64,000 nt of DNA from Oscillatoriales cyanobacterium (GCA_004292955.1 RDXX01000015.1:1-64000); one strand, 5' to 3'; shown: positions 8,254 to 17,663, numbered from the stretch's first letter. The notes: generated from the letters alone by a model not told the origin. Numbers and translations are program-made.

Positions 8254-9540
8254 ATGAGCAATCCAACTCAACTCACCCCCGATTTCACGATCGGACATCT
8301 GCCGTGTCACCACTTCCAAGTCAGTGCTGCAACTCCAGGACAGGTAGTGGCTCAAAGATTCGAGCAAGAACCAGACCTACCGGGAGTGATTATTACTCAC
8401 GAATCACAGGTATTGGGCATGATTTCTCGCGTCAAATTTCGAGAACAAATGAGTCTCCCCGATCGCGTAGAAATTTACGGTCAGCATCCGATTCGAGCCT
8501 TGTTAGATTTTATGAGAATACCGCCTTTGCTGATGGAGGAAAACTGGAAAGTTGAGGATGCCGTACAAGCGTCTCTCAACAGGCATAAAGATTTAATTTA
8601 TGAACCAATTATTGTGGTAATGGACAATCAGAGTTTCCGCCTTTTGGACGTTCGGACTCTGGTGATTGCCCAGTCTAAAATTTTAGCTCAAGCTAACAAG
8701 CTTATTCAAAAATACAGAGTAGAAAGACAGAAATATATGGGAATCATTCAACAAGAACAGGCAAAATTTTATGAATGCCAGGAGTTGCTAAAATCCCAAC
8801 ACCTTCAAGCCCAAGTATTGCAGAATACTCCGAGTCGCGAGCAAGTGACACTGGTCAAACAAGCTGAAGAAATTTCTCAAATAAATCAGCGATTTGTGAG
8901 GATTGCGAAGTTAATTTCTTCAGAAGGCCGCCAAGCATTTCAAGCTACTTTTCAAGGTGCTAATTCTATTTGCAATAATACACAGAAAATTTTGGGTATT
9001 AGCAAAGCAATAGCTAATGATTTAGAAACGGTTAACCGCACTTCCCGAACCATCGGGGAGGCGATCGAACAAGTCAGGCATTTAGCAGTACAGGTGGCTG
9101 TAGTTACCAATCAAATGGGAAATCAGCCCAGCGGTCTGAGCAAGGTGAGTTTGGAAATTGGCAGACTGGCAAGTAAAACTTTTGAATTGGGGACCCAAAT
9201 CGAGCAAATTGCCAGCCGATTTAAACTTCGGGTTCACGAACTCACGGAGGCAGCAAGAGCGGGTGCTAATGTAGCTAAATCGGTGACCATCAAGATCGAT
9301 CGTGCGGAAATGGCTTTGTTAGAGTTGGAGGAATTAATAGCGGAAAAAGATTTCAATTCACCGACCGCCATTAAAGAAGATTTGGGAGTTAAAAAAAGTG
9401 TTGTTGCTCATTCTTTAGTTAAAGATTTAGAAGACGCTGAAGCTGAAATTTCTGAATGGGAAGATATAGTTAAGCAGCAAGATTCATCGCAATATCTGAT
9501 TCAAAAAATTCAGCAGGCGCTGAAGTCGAAAAAGCCCTAA
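8254..9540 (+). CDS. CBS-domain protein with degenerate MCP-like signalling helix
   Basis: 428 residues, no membrane segment. Residues ~10-150 look like a CBS pair (PGVIITHESQVLGMISRVKF; EPIIVVMDNQSFRLLDVRTL). A helix follows (~150-200), then ~205-370 is a long coiled coil resembling the cytoplasmic hairpin of methyl-accepting chemotaxis proteins (IGEAIEQVRHLAVQVAVVTN, then LEIGRLASKTFELGTQIEQI). The highly conserved hairpin-tip sequence that contacts CheA/CheW (EAARAGE..GF type) is not intact. It may be a soluble signal transducer or a diverged receptor. It is codirectional with the 9986 regulator and the 12479 phytochrome, though separated from them by repeats. Assignment rests on pattern similarity only. 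Confidence 0.6.
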   Translation: MSNPTQLTPDFTIGHLPCHHFQVSAATPGQVVAQRFEQEPDLPGVIITHESQVLGMISRVKFREQMSLPDRVEIYGQHPIRALLDFMRIPPLLMEENWKVEDAVQASLNRHKDLIYEPIIVVMDNQSFRLLDVRTLVIAQSKILAQANKLIQKYRVERQKYMGIIQQEQAKFYECQELLKSQHLQAQVLQNTPSREQVTLVKQAEEISQINQRFVRIAKLISSEGRQAFQATFQGANSICNNTQKILGISKAIANDLETVNRTSRTIGEAIEQVRHLAVQVAVVTNQMGNQPSGLSKVSLEIGRLASKTFELGTQIEQIASRFKLRVHELTEAARAGANVAKSVTIKIDRAEMALLELEELIAEKDFNSPTAIKEDLGVKKSVVAHSLVKDLEDAEAEISEWEDIVKQQDSSQYLIQKIQQALKSKKP

Positions 9541-9576
9541 AATTCTAGGGCTCATCTGATTTAACTTTTCGATATG

Positions 9577-9730
9577 TATAGCCTTTCTAGCTCTCATATG
9601 AGGTACGAATGGGCATGGGGCATGGGCCAAACAGGGCATAGGGCATGGGGCATAGGGCATGGGGCATGGGGCATGGGGCATGAGGCATCGGCCAAACAGG
9701 GCATACTCACTACGCTTGAGAACCGCTATA
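9577..9730. mobile_element. MITE family A copy interrupted by GGGCATG array
   Basis: Starts TATAGCCTTTCTAGCTCTCA and ends CCGCTATA. The interior carries 9610-9703 filled with GGGCATG/GGGCATA heptamers and ACAGGGCATA units instead of the sequence found in the copies at 1746 and 24321. The remainder of the 9541-9985 gap holds an AT-rich leader of the 9986 gene, with an AAGGAGG at about 9884 that is too far from the ATG to act on it. Confidence 0.55.
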
Positions 9731-9985
9731 TAGGAGAAGGAGAAGGAAAAAGGAAGACGCCTTGAGTTATCGTCGTGATATCTGGAAAAAAGATCGTGTT
9801 TCAAGAACTTCATAATCGTCGGGGCGGTTGGTCTGAAAAAATAAAAAGTAACAATTTTACAATTTGCACAATACTATTTGTTTGAAGGAGGTTAATACGA
9901 ATAAATTAAGAGTTAGGCAACGCTATTTGCATCACAAGATTTTGATTTAAAGTCACAAGAATTGGTCAAATAACAGGCTAGGCTT

Positions 9986-11917
9986 ATGAAAATTTTGCTA
10001 GTAGAAGATGACACAATTACAATCAATTTGCTGACCAGAGCGCTGAATGCTCATAATTACAATGTGAATACGGCGGAAGACGGCGAAACAGCCTTGCAGT
10101 TGGCACAAGCCTACGATTACGACTTGATTGTTTTGGATGTGCTGATTCCTAAACTCGACGGTATTAGTTTGTGTCGGGAATTGCGATCGTCCGGCTGCCA
10201 AATGCCGATTTTATTGCTGACAGCGCTAGATAGCAGTAACGATAGAGTTCAAGGTTTAGAAGCGGGTGCAGACGATTATGTGGTGAAACCCTTTAATCTC
10301 CAAGAATTAATTGCTCGAATTCGGGCTTTGCTGCGCCGGGGTAAGGCAAGTTTGTCGAGTACAAGTTTGACTTGGGAAAAACTGCAAGTCAACCCGGATA
10401 CTACGGAAGTAACTTATGGCGAAAAAGTTCTGCATTTGACTCCCAAAGAGTACAATCTGCTGGAACTTTTCCTGAGAAATCCCCGGCGCATTTTCAGCCG
10501 CAGTGCCATGCTCGATCGCATTTGGTCGGCTGGCGAATTTCCTCAGGAAGAAGCCGTTACCGCTCATATCAAGGGGCTGCGGCACAAGCTGAAAGCAGCC
10601 GGGATGACTGTAGATTTAGTGGAAACGGTGTATGGATTGGGCTACCGGCTCAAAAGTCTGCCGGAGGAGATTGAGAGTCCAAAAGTTGCCCGGGATACGG
10701 CAGAAACTGCTAAAAGTCAAGAAAATGTACCTGCTGAATCGATCGCACACAGCCAGGAATTAAGCAACGATGAGCGCCGTCTCCAAGTCCTGAGTGTGGT
10801 TGCGGAAATTCGGGGCAAGTTAAGAGCTAATTTTATCGAAAAAGTGGCGATATTCGATCGCGCGATCGCCCAACTGAAAACCGGAACCTTGGACAACCAA
10901 CTGCGGCGGGAAGCCCAGGAGCAAGCTCACAAATTAGTCGGTTCTTTGGGAACTTTAGGGCTGCCTAAAGGTTCGGAAGTTGCGCGCAAGATCGAACAGT
11001 TGTTCAAGGCCCAAAACATCTTTAAACCGGAGACTGCTCAGCAGATTGAGGATTTTCAGGATTTGCTCAAACAGATATTCGATCGCCCGCCGGAACCTGA
11101 AAGCGAGCTGGTTACTGCGGTTTCCAAAAAGCGCCGCATTCTGATCGTTGATGATGATACTTTGCAGAGCGATCGACTAAAAGCAGCAGCATCCGGTTCG
11201 GGCTTTGAGATAGAAGTTGCCACATCTGGGCAATCCGCAAGAAGCGCGATTTCTCAACAGCCTCCCGACGCGATTTTACTGGATTTGACATTTTCCAGAA
11301 TTCAGGAAAACGGACTTACTCTCCTAGCCGAGCTCCGCACTGAAAAACCTGATATTCCAGTGATGATTTTTAGCGGGAACAATCAATTGAGCGATCGAAT
11401 TGAAGTTGCTCGTTTGGGAGCTTCGGGCTTTTTACATAAATCTATCTCCCCAGCAGATATACTCAAAGCAGTCGCCCAGGTTCTCGACCAAACAGGCGCT
11501 TCTGAAGCCAAAGTTATGGTAGTAGACGATGATGTGCATCTATTGGCTGCGCTGAAAATGATTCTACAACCTTGGGGATTGCAAGTCACAACATTAGAGC
11601 GGCCCGAAAAGTTCTGGGAGGTACTCGAAACCACTTGTCCAGATTTACTAATTTTAGATGTGGAGATGCCTGGTTATAGTGGTATCGAGCTGTGTTTGGC
11701 GGTGCGGAACGATTTGCGCTGGAGCAAGCTTCCCGTGCTATTTTTGACTGCTCATTCTGAGTCGGAAATAGTGCGTCAAATGTTTGTCGCGGGTGCTGAT
11801 GACTACGTGAATAAGCCGATCGTGGAACCGGAATTAATTGCTCGCATCCTGAATCGTTTGGAGCGGACTCAACTCCGACACAAACTTGCTCTGACACAGT
11901 TGACAGTTGACAGTTGA
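9986..11917 (+). CDS. Multi-domain regulator REC-wHTH-HPt-REC-REC
   Basis: 643 residues. REC1 (1-120, phospho-acceptor D51), OmpR-type winged helix (about 128-225, LTPKEYNLLELFL and ETVYGLGYR), histidine phosphotransfer domain (about 260-350, H315 in AHKLVGSLG), REC2 (about 385-505, D433) and REC3 (about 512-632, D558). The protein combines a DNA-binding response regulator with the intermediate and extra receiver modules of a phosphorelay, so signals from hybrid kinases could be passed inside one molecule. The last six residues (QLTVDS) and the stop come from the TTGACAG array that follows. Neighbours on both sides are sensor proteins, including the phytochrome at 12479, which makes a shared pathway plausible but unproven. 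Confidence 0.9.
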   Translation: MKILLVEDDTITINLLTRALNAHNYNVNTAEDGETALQLAQAYDYDLIVLDVLIPKLDGISLCRELRSSGCQMPILLLTALDSSNDRVQGLEAGADDYVVKPFNLQELIARIRALLRRGKASLSSTSLTWEKLQVNPDTTEVTYGEKVLHLTPKEYNLLELFLRNPRRIFSRSAMLDRIWSAGEFPQEEAVTAHIKGLRHKLKAAGMTVDLVETVYGLGYRLKSLPEEIESPKVARDTAETAKSQENVPAESIAHSQELSNDERRLQVLSVVAEIRGKLRANFIEKVAIFDRAIAQLKTGTLDNQLRREAQEQAHKLVGSLGTLGLPKGSEVARKIEQLFKAQNIFKPETAQQIEDFQDLLKQIFDRPPEPESELVTAVSKKRRILIVDDDTLQSDRLKAAASGSGFEIEVATSGQSARSAISQQPPDAILLDLTFSRIQENGLTLLAELRTEKPDIPVMIFSGNNQLSDRIEVARLGASGFLHKSISPADILKAVAQVLDQTGASEAKVMVVDDDVHLLAALKMILQPWGLQVTTLERPEKFWEVLETTCPDLLILDVEMPGYSGIELCLAVRNDLRWSKLPVLFLTAHSESEIVRQMFVAGADDYVNKPIVEPELIARILNRLERTQLRHKLALTQLTVDS

Positions 11918-12259
11918 CAGTTGACAGTTGACAGTTGACAGTTGTCACGAAGGAAGAAGGAAGAAGGAAGAGTTGACAGTTGACAGTTGACAGTTGACAG
12001 TTGACAATCAAAAATCTTCAATCCCCAATCCCCAATCCAAAATCCAAAATCCAAAATCGTTTGACAGTTGACAGTTGACAGTTGACAGTTGACAGTTGAC
12101 ACGAAGGAAGAAGGAAGAAGGAAGAAGGAAGAAGGAAGAGTTGACAGTTGACAGTTGACAGTTGACAGTTGACAATCAAAAATCTTCAATCCCCAATCGA
12201 AAATCCAAAATCCAAAATCCAAAATCGTTTGACAGTTGACAGTTGACAGTTGACAGTTG
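11897..12259. repeat. Compound heptamer region, duplicated ~165-bp unit
   Basis: Two successive copies (about 11899-12060 and 12061-12229) of the same series: TTGACAG array, GAAGGAA array, second TTGACAG array, ATCAAAAATCTTCAATCCCC, then AAAATCC array ending AAAATCG. Copy numbers of each heptamer differ between the two. A third TTGACAG run closes the region. All arrays have 7-bp units. From 12260 to 12478 nothing further is recognised except the leader of the phytochrome gene. Confidence 0.9.
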
Positions 12260-12478
12260 ACCGCAAGAGGGGGATCTGGCCTCAACGGTAAACGATAGAT
12301 ACAAAAGTTGTTAGGCGATTGTTGACACCTAATGATGCAGCGGGCGTCCGAAACGCCGGTAAGCTTTCGCCAAAACTTGGGATTATTAAATTCTAGGATT
12401 CGGACGCGATGGCGTCGAGGGATGGAGAGCCCGGTCATTTAACAATACAGGCTGATTTAGATCAATGTTCACAATCAA

Positions 12479-15400
12479 ATGAAAGCAATGGTATTAACGT
12501 CAGAGAAAGGCGATCGCGATGACACCGACTGCGAATTAATTTACGCTCCGGCTTCGATTCAACCTCACGGCATCCTGTTGGTGGTGGAATCTACTGTGTT
12601 GAAGATTTTGCAAGTTAGCAATAATACTTTTAAGGCGATCGGCATTTACCCGCAAGAACTTTTGGGCAAGTTTTTACATGGATTTGTCGAGACTGAGGAA
12701 ATTAAGGCGATTCAAAAAGCTTTATGTGAAAACAGCAATCAAACTAACGATATCAGCTTATCATTCAAAATTCAAAACCGCAAGTCTTTTTTTCATGGGA
12801 CGCTGTATCAATTAAGTTCGGTATTAATTTTTGAACTAGAGCAGGTTGTTTCCCCAAAAGCGAGCAATTATTTCAATTCTTATCATTTAGTCCAAAAGCC
12901 GATCGACAAAATCCACAACACGCCAAACCTGCAATTGCTGTGTCAGACAGTGGTAGAAGAGGTGCGGAGGATGATTGGGTTCGATCGGGCGATCGTCTAT
13001 CAATTTGATGCCACAGGTGCGGGAAAAGTCGTCGCCGAAGATAAAGCAGAAAATTTGGCTTCTTTATTGGGAATGCACTATCCGGCTGCCGATATTCCCC
13101 CGCAGGCTAGAAAGCAGTTCACCATGAATTTAATTCGATTTATTCCCGATATTCACTATCAGGCTGTAGAACTAATTCCTGAGTGCAATCCGCTGACCGG
13201 TCGCCCCCTGGATATGGGCTTATCTTTGTTGAGAACAGTTTCGCCTTGCCACGTTCAATATCTCAAGAATATGAACATTGGCGCTAGCATGACCGTGACA
13301 TTAATCAAAGATCGAAAACTCTGGGGATTGATCGCCTGTCACCACCGAACACCAAAGTATATCAACTACGAAACCAGAACGGCTTGCGAACTGGTAGCAA
13401 AGTTTGTAAATCTAGAACTCAGCTACAAACAAGATAGCGAAGACCGGGACTATGCAATTAATTTAAAAGAAATTTGCCATAAATTCATCGCTGAAATTTC
13501 TCAATCACACTGCTTTGTAGAAGGTTTACTTAAATCCCGAGATGAATTGCTGGCATTAGTGGGCGCTATCGGTGGAGTTGTCTGTGCTAATGAAAATCTA
13601 ACAGCCATTGGCACAACCCCAGAATTGGGAGAAATCAGAAACTTAATAGCTTGGATAAAACCTCAAATAAATAATGATGTTTTTTATACAGATTCTCTCT
13701 CAAAACTGTATCCGCCATCGGAGAAATTCAAGAAAATTGCTAGCGGTTTGCTGGTGCTTGCCATATCCGAGATGCAAAATTATTACATTTTGTGGTTCCG
13801 TCCCGAAGCAATTCAAACTGTCAACTGGGCAGGTAAACCCGACTGGCCAATTGAATTTAAACCGGATGGCACCCCATTGATGTCTCCTCGCACTTCCTTT
13901 GAGTTGTGGCAAGAAACTGTGAGGTCAAAATCTTTGCCTTGGCTGCCTTGCGAAATCGAAATTGCCCGAGAACTGCGAGTTGCTATTGCTAGCATTGAGT
14001 TGCGGAAAATTAACCAGCAGCTCAACTTAGCTTTGTCGGCTACCAAAATTGGATTTTGGGACTGGGACATACAGAAAAATCGCATGGTTTGGTCGAGGGA
14101 ACATGAAGAGTTGTTTGGATTGGCGCCTGGAACTTTTGGCGGAACAGATCAAAGTTTTGCAGCTTGCGTTCACCCGGAAGATTTAAAAGCTTTGGAGAAT
14201 GCTAGGAATCAGGCCCTCGCCGAGCGATCGGATTTCTGTCACGAACACCGCGTGGTTTGGCCCGATGGCAGCATTCACTGGATGGAAGGGAAAGGTAAGT
14301 TTTTTTACACCGAAACGGGCGAAGCTGTGCGGATGGTGGGCACAGTTACAGAAATTAGCGATCGCAAAGCTAAAGAATTACAGTTGCATTTGTTGGAATC
14401 AGTCATCACCACGACTAACGACGCGGTGTTAATTACCGAAGCTGAACCGATTGACGAACCGGGCCCGCGAATTCTGTATGTCAACCCAGCTTTCACGCGG
14501 ATGAGCGGCTATACGCTAGAAGAAGTTGTGGGCAAAACGCCGCGCATCTTGCAAGGAGAAAAAACAAATAGGGCAAGTCTCGATCGCATTCGGAGAGCTT
14601 TGGAAACCTGGCAGCCGGTGCGGGTTGACTTGATCAATTACCGCAAAGACGGGACGGAATTTTGGGTAGAATTGAGCATTGTGCCGATCGCAGATGAAAC
14701 TGGTTGGTTTACCCATTGGGTGGCAGTGCAGCGCGACATTAGCGATCGCAAACAAGCTGAAGCCGCCCTCCAACAGCTCAACGAACTCTTAGAAATGCGA
14801 GTTTTGCAGCGCACCAGAGAACTAGAAATTTCTCAAACAGAACTGCGGGAAAGCGAAGCTTTATTTCGTTCTCTGAGCGAGAGTTCTCCTGTCGGCATCT
14901 TCAAAATAGATGCTGAGGGGAAATGTACCTATACAAATCCGCGCTGTCAAGCAATTGGTGGCTTCACAGCCGCAGAAGCTTTAGGAGACGGCTGGATGCG
15001 ATTTGTTCACCCCGAAGATATCAAACTAATTCAGTCTAAGTGGTCGGAATTGCGATCGCCTGGTGAAGAACTTTCCTGCGAATTCCGCCACATCCAGCCA
15101 GATGGAACAATCCGGTTTGGTCGGGCAAAAGCAGCTCCGATTTTTGCCGATGGAGGTCAACTAATTGGTTACGTCGGCACAGTCACAGATATCACAGAAA
15201 GTCGAGCAATTGAAAAAATGAAAAATGAGTTTATTTCCATTGTGAGCCACGAACTGCGAACGCCGCTGACCTCAATTCGCGGTTCTTTAGGTTTGCTGGC
15301 GGCTGGGGTGCTCAAAGATCGACCGGAAACTGCCAAACAGATGTTAGAAATTGCGTCAAGCGATACCGAACGGTTAGTGCGTTTGGTCAACGATATTCTC

Positions 15401-15940
15401 GATTTAGAGCGACTCGATTCGAGCCAAGTTACCATTGTTAAGCAGTGGTGCGATGTGCAGGTTTTGATGCGGAAGTCTGCGGAAGCTGTGATGTCTGTGG
15501 CTGCTGAAAATAAGATTAATTTGTCGATTTTGCCCGCAACGGCACAAATTTGGGCTGACCCGGACAGGATTGTGCAACTGCTGGTAAATTTGTTGAGCAA
15601 TGCGATTAAATTTTCGGCTCCGGGGTGTACAGTAACTGTCAGGGTTGAAGATTTGGTCGATTCCCTACGGGATAGCTACGCTTCACGGGTTTTATTTGAA
15701 GTCAAAGATCGAGGGAGGGGGATTCCTGCTGATAAACTAGAAACTATTTTTGGACGGTTTCAACAGGTCGATGGTTCTGACTCCCGCCAAAAAGGAGGTA
15801 CGGGTTTGGGTTTGGCTATCTGTCGCAGCATCGTGCAGCAGCACGGAGGCAGAATTTGGGCCGAAAGTGTTGTCTCTGAAGGCACGAGTTTCTATTTCAC
15901 AGTGCCTGCACCGCCCGAAGGCGAAGGGGAGAAGTTTTGA
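12479..15940 (+). CDS. Phytochrome-type sensor histidine kinase with three extra PAS domains
   Basis: 1153 residues. PAS (20-130, SIQPHG), GAF (~145-320), PHY (~330-510), PAS domains at ~525-645, 645-785 and 790-910, HisKA with H924 (VSHELRTPL), HATPase ~1030-1145 (GGTGLGLAI). Photosensory residues seen: D205 of PAADIPP, C257-H258 in SPCHVQYLKNM, and the P470-R-T-S-F474 tongue motif. D205, C257 and H258 sit exactly two residues before Cph1 D207, C259 and H260, so a bilin (phycocyanobilin) thioether on C257 and red/far-red photochemistry are expected. The BphP-type N-terminal Cys position holds Thr; a Cys (C18) lies two residues later. The second extra PAS has a LOV-like sequence but Pro replaces the flavin-binding Cys (GKTPRILQG), so it should not be photoactive. 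No bilin biosynthesis gene is adjacent. Confidence 0.92.
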   Translation: MKAMVLTSEKGDRDDTDCELIYAPASIQPHGILLVVESTVLKILQVSNNTFKAIGIYPQELLGKFLHGFVETEEIKAIQKALCENSNQTNDISLSFKIQNRKSFFHGTLYQLSSVLIFELEQVVSPKASNYFNSYHLVQKPIDKIHNTPNLQLLCQTVVEEVRRMIGFDRAIVYQFDATGAGKVVAEDKAENLASLLGMHYPAADIPPQARKQFTMNLIRFIPDIHYQAVELIPECNPLTGRPLDMGLSLLRTVSPCHVQYLKNMNIGASMTVTLIKDRKLWGLIACHHRTPKYINYETRTACELVAKFVNLELSYKQDSEDRDYAINLKEICHKFIAEISQSHCFVEGLLKSRDELLALVGAIGGVVCANENLTAIGTTPELGEIRNLIAWIKPQINNDVFYTDSLSKLYPPSEKFKKIASGLLVLAISEMQNYYILWFRPEAIQTVNWAGKPDWPIEFKPDGTPLMSPRTSFELWQETVRSKSLPWLPCEIEIARELRVAIASIELRKINQQLNLALSATKIGFWDWDIQKNRMVWSREHEELFGLAPGTFGGTDQSFAACVHPEDLKALENARNQALAERSDFCHEHRVVWPDGSIHWMEGKGKFFYTETGEAVRMVGTVTEISDRKAKELQLHLLESVITTTNDAVLITEAEPIDEPGPRILYVNPAFTRMSGYTLEEVVGKTPRILQGEKTNRASLDRIRRALETWQPVRVDLINYRKDGTEFWVELSIVPIADETGWFTHWVAVQRDISDRKQAEAALQQLNELLEMRVLQRTRELEISQTELRESEALFRSLSESSPVGIFKIDAEGKCTYTNPRCQAIGGFTAAEALGDGWMRFVHPEDIKLIQSKWSELRSPGEELSCEFRHIQPDGTIRFGRAKAAPIFADGGQLIGYVGTVTDITESRAIEKMKNEFISIVSHELRTPLTSIRGSLGLLAAGVLKDRPETAKQMLEIASSDTERLVRLVNDILDLERLDSSQVTIVKQWCDVQVLMRKSAEAVMSVAAENKINLSILPATAQIWADPDRIVQLLVNLLSNAIKFSAPGCTVTVRVEDLVDSLRDSYASRVLFEVKDRGRGIPADKLETIFGRFQQVDGSDSRQKGGTGLGLAICRSIVQQHGGRIWAESVVSEGTSFYFTVPAPPEGEGEKF

Positions 15941-15976
15941 GATTATTTTCAGTCTTGAACGCACGCACTCTATATA

Positions 15977-16116
15977 GGGTGGGCACTGCGTATCGGTGTG
16001 CATTGCCCACCCTACTAATATCAAATCGCATCGGAATTATTAGCCGAAATGAGGAGACGGCTTGGCCTTAGTCCCTACAATTAATCTGGGGTAGGGACTA
16101 AGGCTAAGCCGTCTCC
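15977..16116. repeat. Two hairpin elements between phytochrome and receiver genes
   Basis: First hairpin: AGGGTGGGCA ... TGCCCACCCT (about 15977-16014). Second: two 26-base arms at 16053-16078 and 16091-16116 (GGAGACGG... against ...CCGTCTCC) with a single mismatch and a 12-base loop. These are strong enough to act as a transcriptional block or RNA-processing site between the 12479 and 16204 genes. Confidence 0.75.
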
Positions 16117-16203
16117 TTTCCTCTATCATGTATGAGCGCAGCCGGAATTGATATAAGTTTTCTTTCAGTTTACGATGATTAATTTAAAATAAGGGTTTTA
16201 ATT

Positions 16204-16590
16204 ATGTCAGCAAAGCAGATTCTGGTAATCGATGACGAACAAAACCTCTGTAGCGTGATTCAGGCTTGTCTAGAACATTTAGGTGGCTGGAGGGTGCTGA
16301 TTTCGCCCGAGGCCAGCAAAGGATTGGTTTTAGCTGAAACTCAAGTCCCTGATGCTATTCTACTCGATGTAATGATGCCCGATATGGACGGAGTTACTTT
16401 GTTTGGTTTGCTGCAAAAAAATGCGACTACTCGAGAGATTCCGGTGATTTTTCTGACGGCTAAGGTGCAGGCGATGGATTTGAACGAGTTTGCTGATTTG
16501 GGGGTAGCAGGGGTGATTGCCAAGCCTTTCGATCCTTTGAGTTTGGCGCAGCAAGTTGCGGGAATTTTGGGTTGGGAAACGTTGCTTTAA
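16204..16590 (+). CDS. Single-domain response regulator
   Basis: 128 residues, receiver domain only. DDEQ at 11-14, phospho-acceptor D55 (LLDVMMPD), FLTAK near residue 85, and the conserved lysine in IAKPFDP near residue 106. No output domain, so it probably acts by protein interaction or as a phosphorelay intermediate, like Rcp1 for Cph1. It follows the phytochrome gene on the same strand, about 260 bp downstream, which supports (but does not prove) that it is the phytochrome's partner. The strong palindrome between the two could separate their transcription. Confidence 0.92.
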   Translation: MSAKQILVIDDEQNLCSVIQACLEHLGGWRVLISPEASKGLVLAETQVPDAILLDVMMPDMDGVTLFGLLQKNATTREIPVIFLTAKVQAMDLNEFADLGVAGVIAKPFDPLSLAQQVAGILGWETLL

Positions 16591-17663
16591 GCTGGGGAAA
16601 GTTGACTGTTAACTCTCAGCAAAGGAGGACACGGCAATGCCGTTTCTTGCGCCGCAAAATAATCGTAGCACGGGCTCTCTTGCTCTCTTGCCATCGCGCG
16701 ATCGAGAAATATAACCATCGCAAGCATTTATTGTAGGGACACGGCACTGCCGTGTCCTTTCTGTGGGTAATATTAATTCCGATGCTACGGGATTTGATCT
16801 AACGGGGAATTTAAGCCGGATGGCGATCGGAAATCCGGTTTATGGTTCTCAGCCTCTTGCTAAAATCTCGCAATTATCTTGGTGAACCGACTTTCTCCGT
16901 CCCGGAAAGTCGAAGTTTTCGGGCTGTTTTCAGAATTTCCTCATTTTTTTGATTTAGCTTTGAGATCGATCGGTGATTGGTTACTTCAAACCCTGATTCC
17001 CTAGAAGTTCCAGAGATAACCTCAGGGAGTCGGGGTCTTTTGTTGCCCATAAAGTCGATCGGCTTTATGCGTATTTATACTTAGATTACTGTTGTATAAA
17101 TTACAGATTGTTGCTCGATCGACCAAATGGTTTAAGCCATACTCCCTAATACAGCGAAGTTGGTAGGGAAAAACCCGGTTTCTGCCTAAGTGTTATAATC
17201 CATGCTTTGAGCAAAATATATTGATTTAAAACAATGACGATCTTCATAATTTCCTCATATTTTTTAGATAATGTTTATCCCAGGTTCTTCAAGTGAAGGT
17301 CGCACTCTCAGTAGCATCCGGCTGCCAAAAAACAAACCTGTTGTCAGGAGAGTTTGGTGAGTGACGGTACTTTTGATTGAGGAGTGCGACAACACAACCA
17401 ACCTGAATCAATCAGGGGTTAGGCACTGCATACCAACCAAACTGGGTTTTTCAACCGGAAAAAACTGGTTTCGGTGCAAGTATTCTAAGTGTTGGCAGGA
17501 AAAATCAATCAAAAATAAATTAATAACTGAGGATGTGATTCGTGCTGTCGAATAACGTCGAGAAAATAAGTAGGTCATTTTGTCAACAGCCAAACTCGCA
17601 ATTGCGACGAATAGGCAAAGCGAAGTCTGAGTAAGTTTTTTAAAGAGTGTGGAGATTTCTCAA
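16591..17663. other. ~1.07-kb intergenic region, no convincing protein gene
   Basis: Contains a GGACACGGCA/TGCCGTGTCC palindrome (16737-16757, a related half at 16625), a stem-loop at 16990-17041, AAACCCGGTTTCT at about 17167, a TATAAT-like hexamer near 17194 and an AT-rich stretch before the DUF1830 gene. A 64-codon frame at 17361-17555 has no family resemblance or good start. The region could contain a small RNA. Confidence 0.4.
16990..17041 (+). terminator. Stem-loop with short T-run, possible terminator or sRNA 3' end
   Basis: Arms ACCCTGATTCCCT (16990-17002) and AGGGAGTCGGGGT (17024-17036) pair with G-T wobbles; CTTTT follows. About 400 bp from the nearest upstream stop codon, so it may end an unannotated transcript rather than the 16204 gene. 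Confidence 0.4.

Noticed and set aside
11586-12438. Long minus-strand frames rich in LSTVNCQ repeats (141 and 189 codons)
   Set aside because: They are translations of TTGACAG, GAAGGAA and AAAATCC arrays, overlapping the 3' end of the regulator gene; no protein-like composition.
17361-17555. 64-codon frame before the DUF1830 gene
   Set aside because: No homology pattern, biased composition and poor start context.
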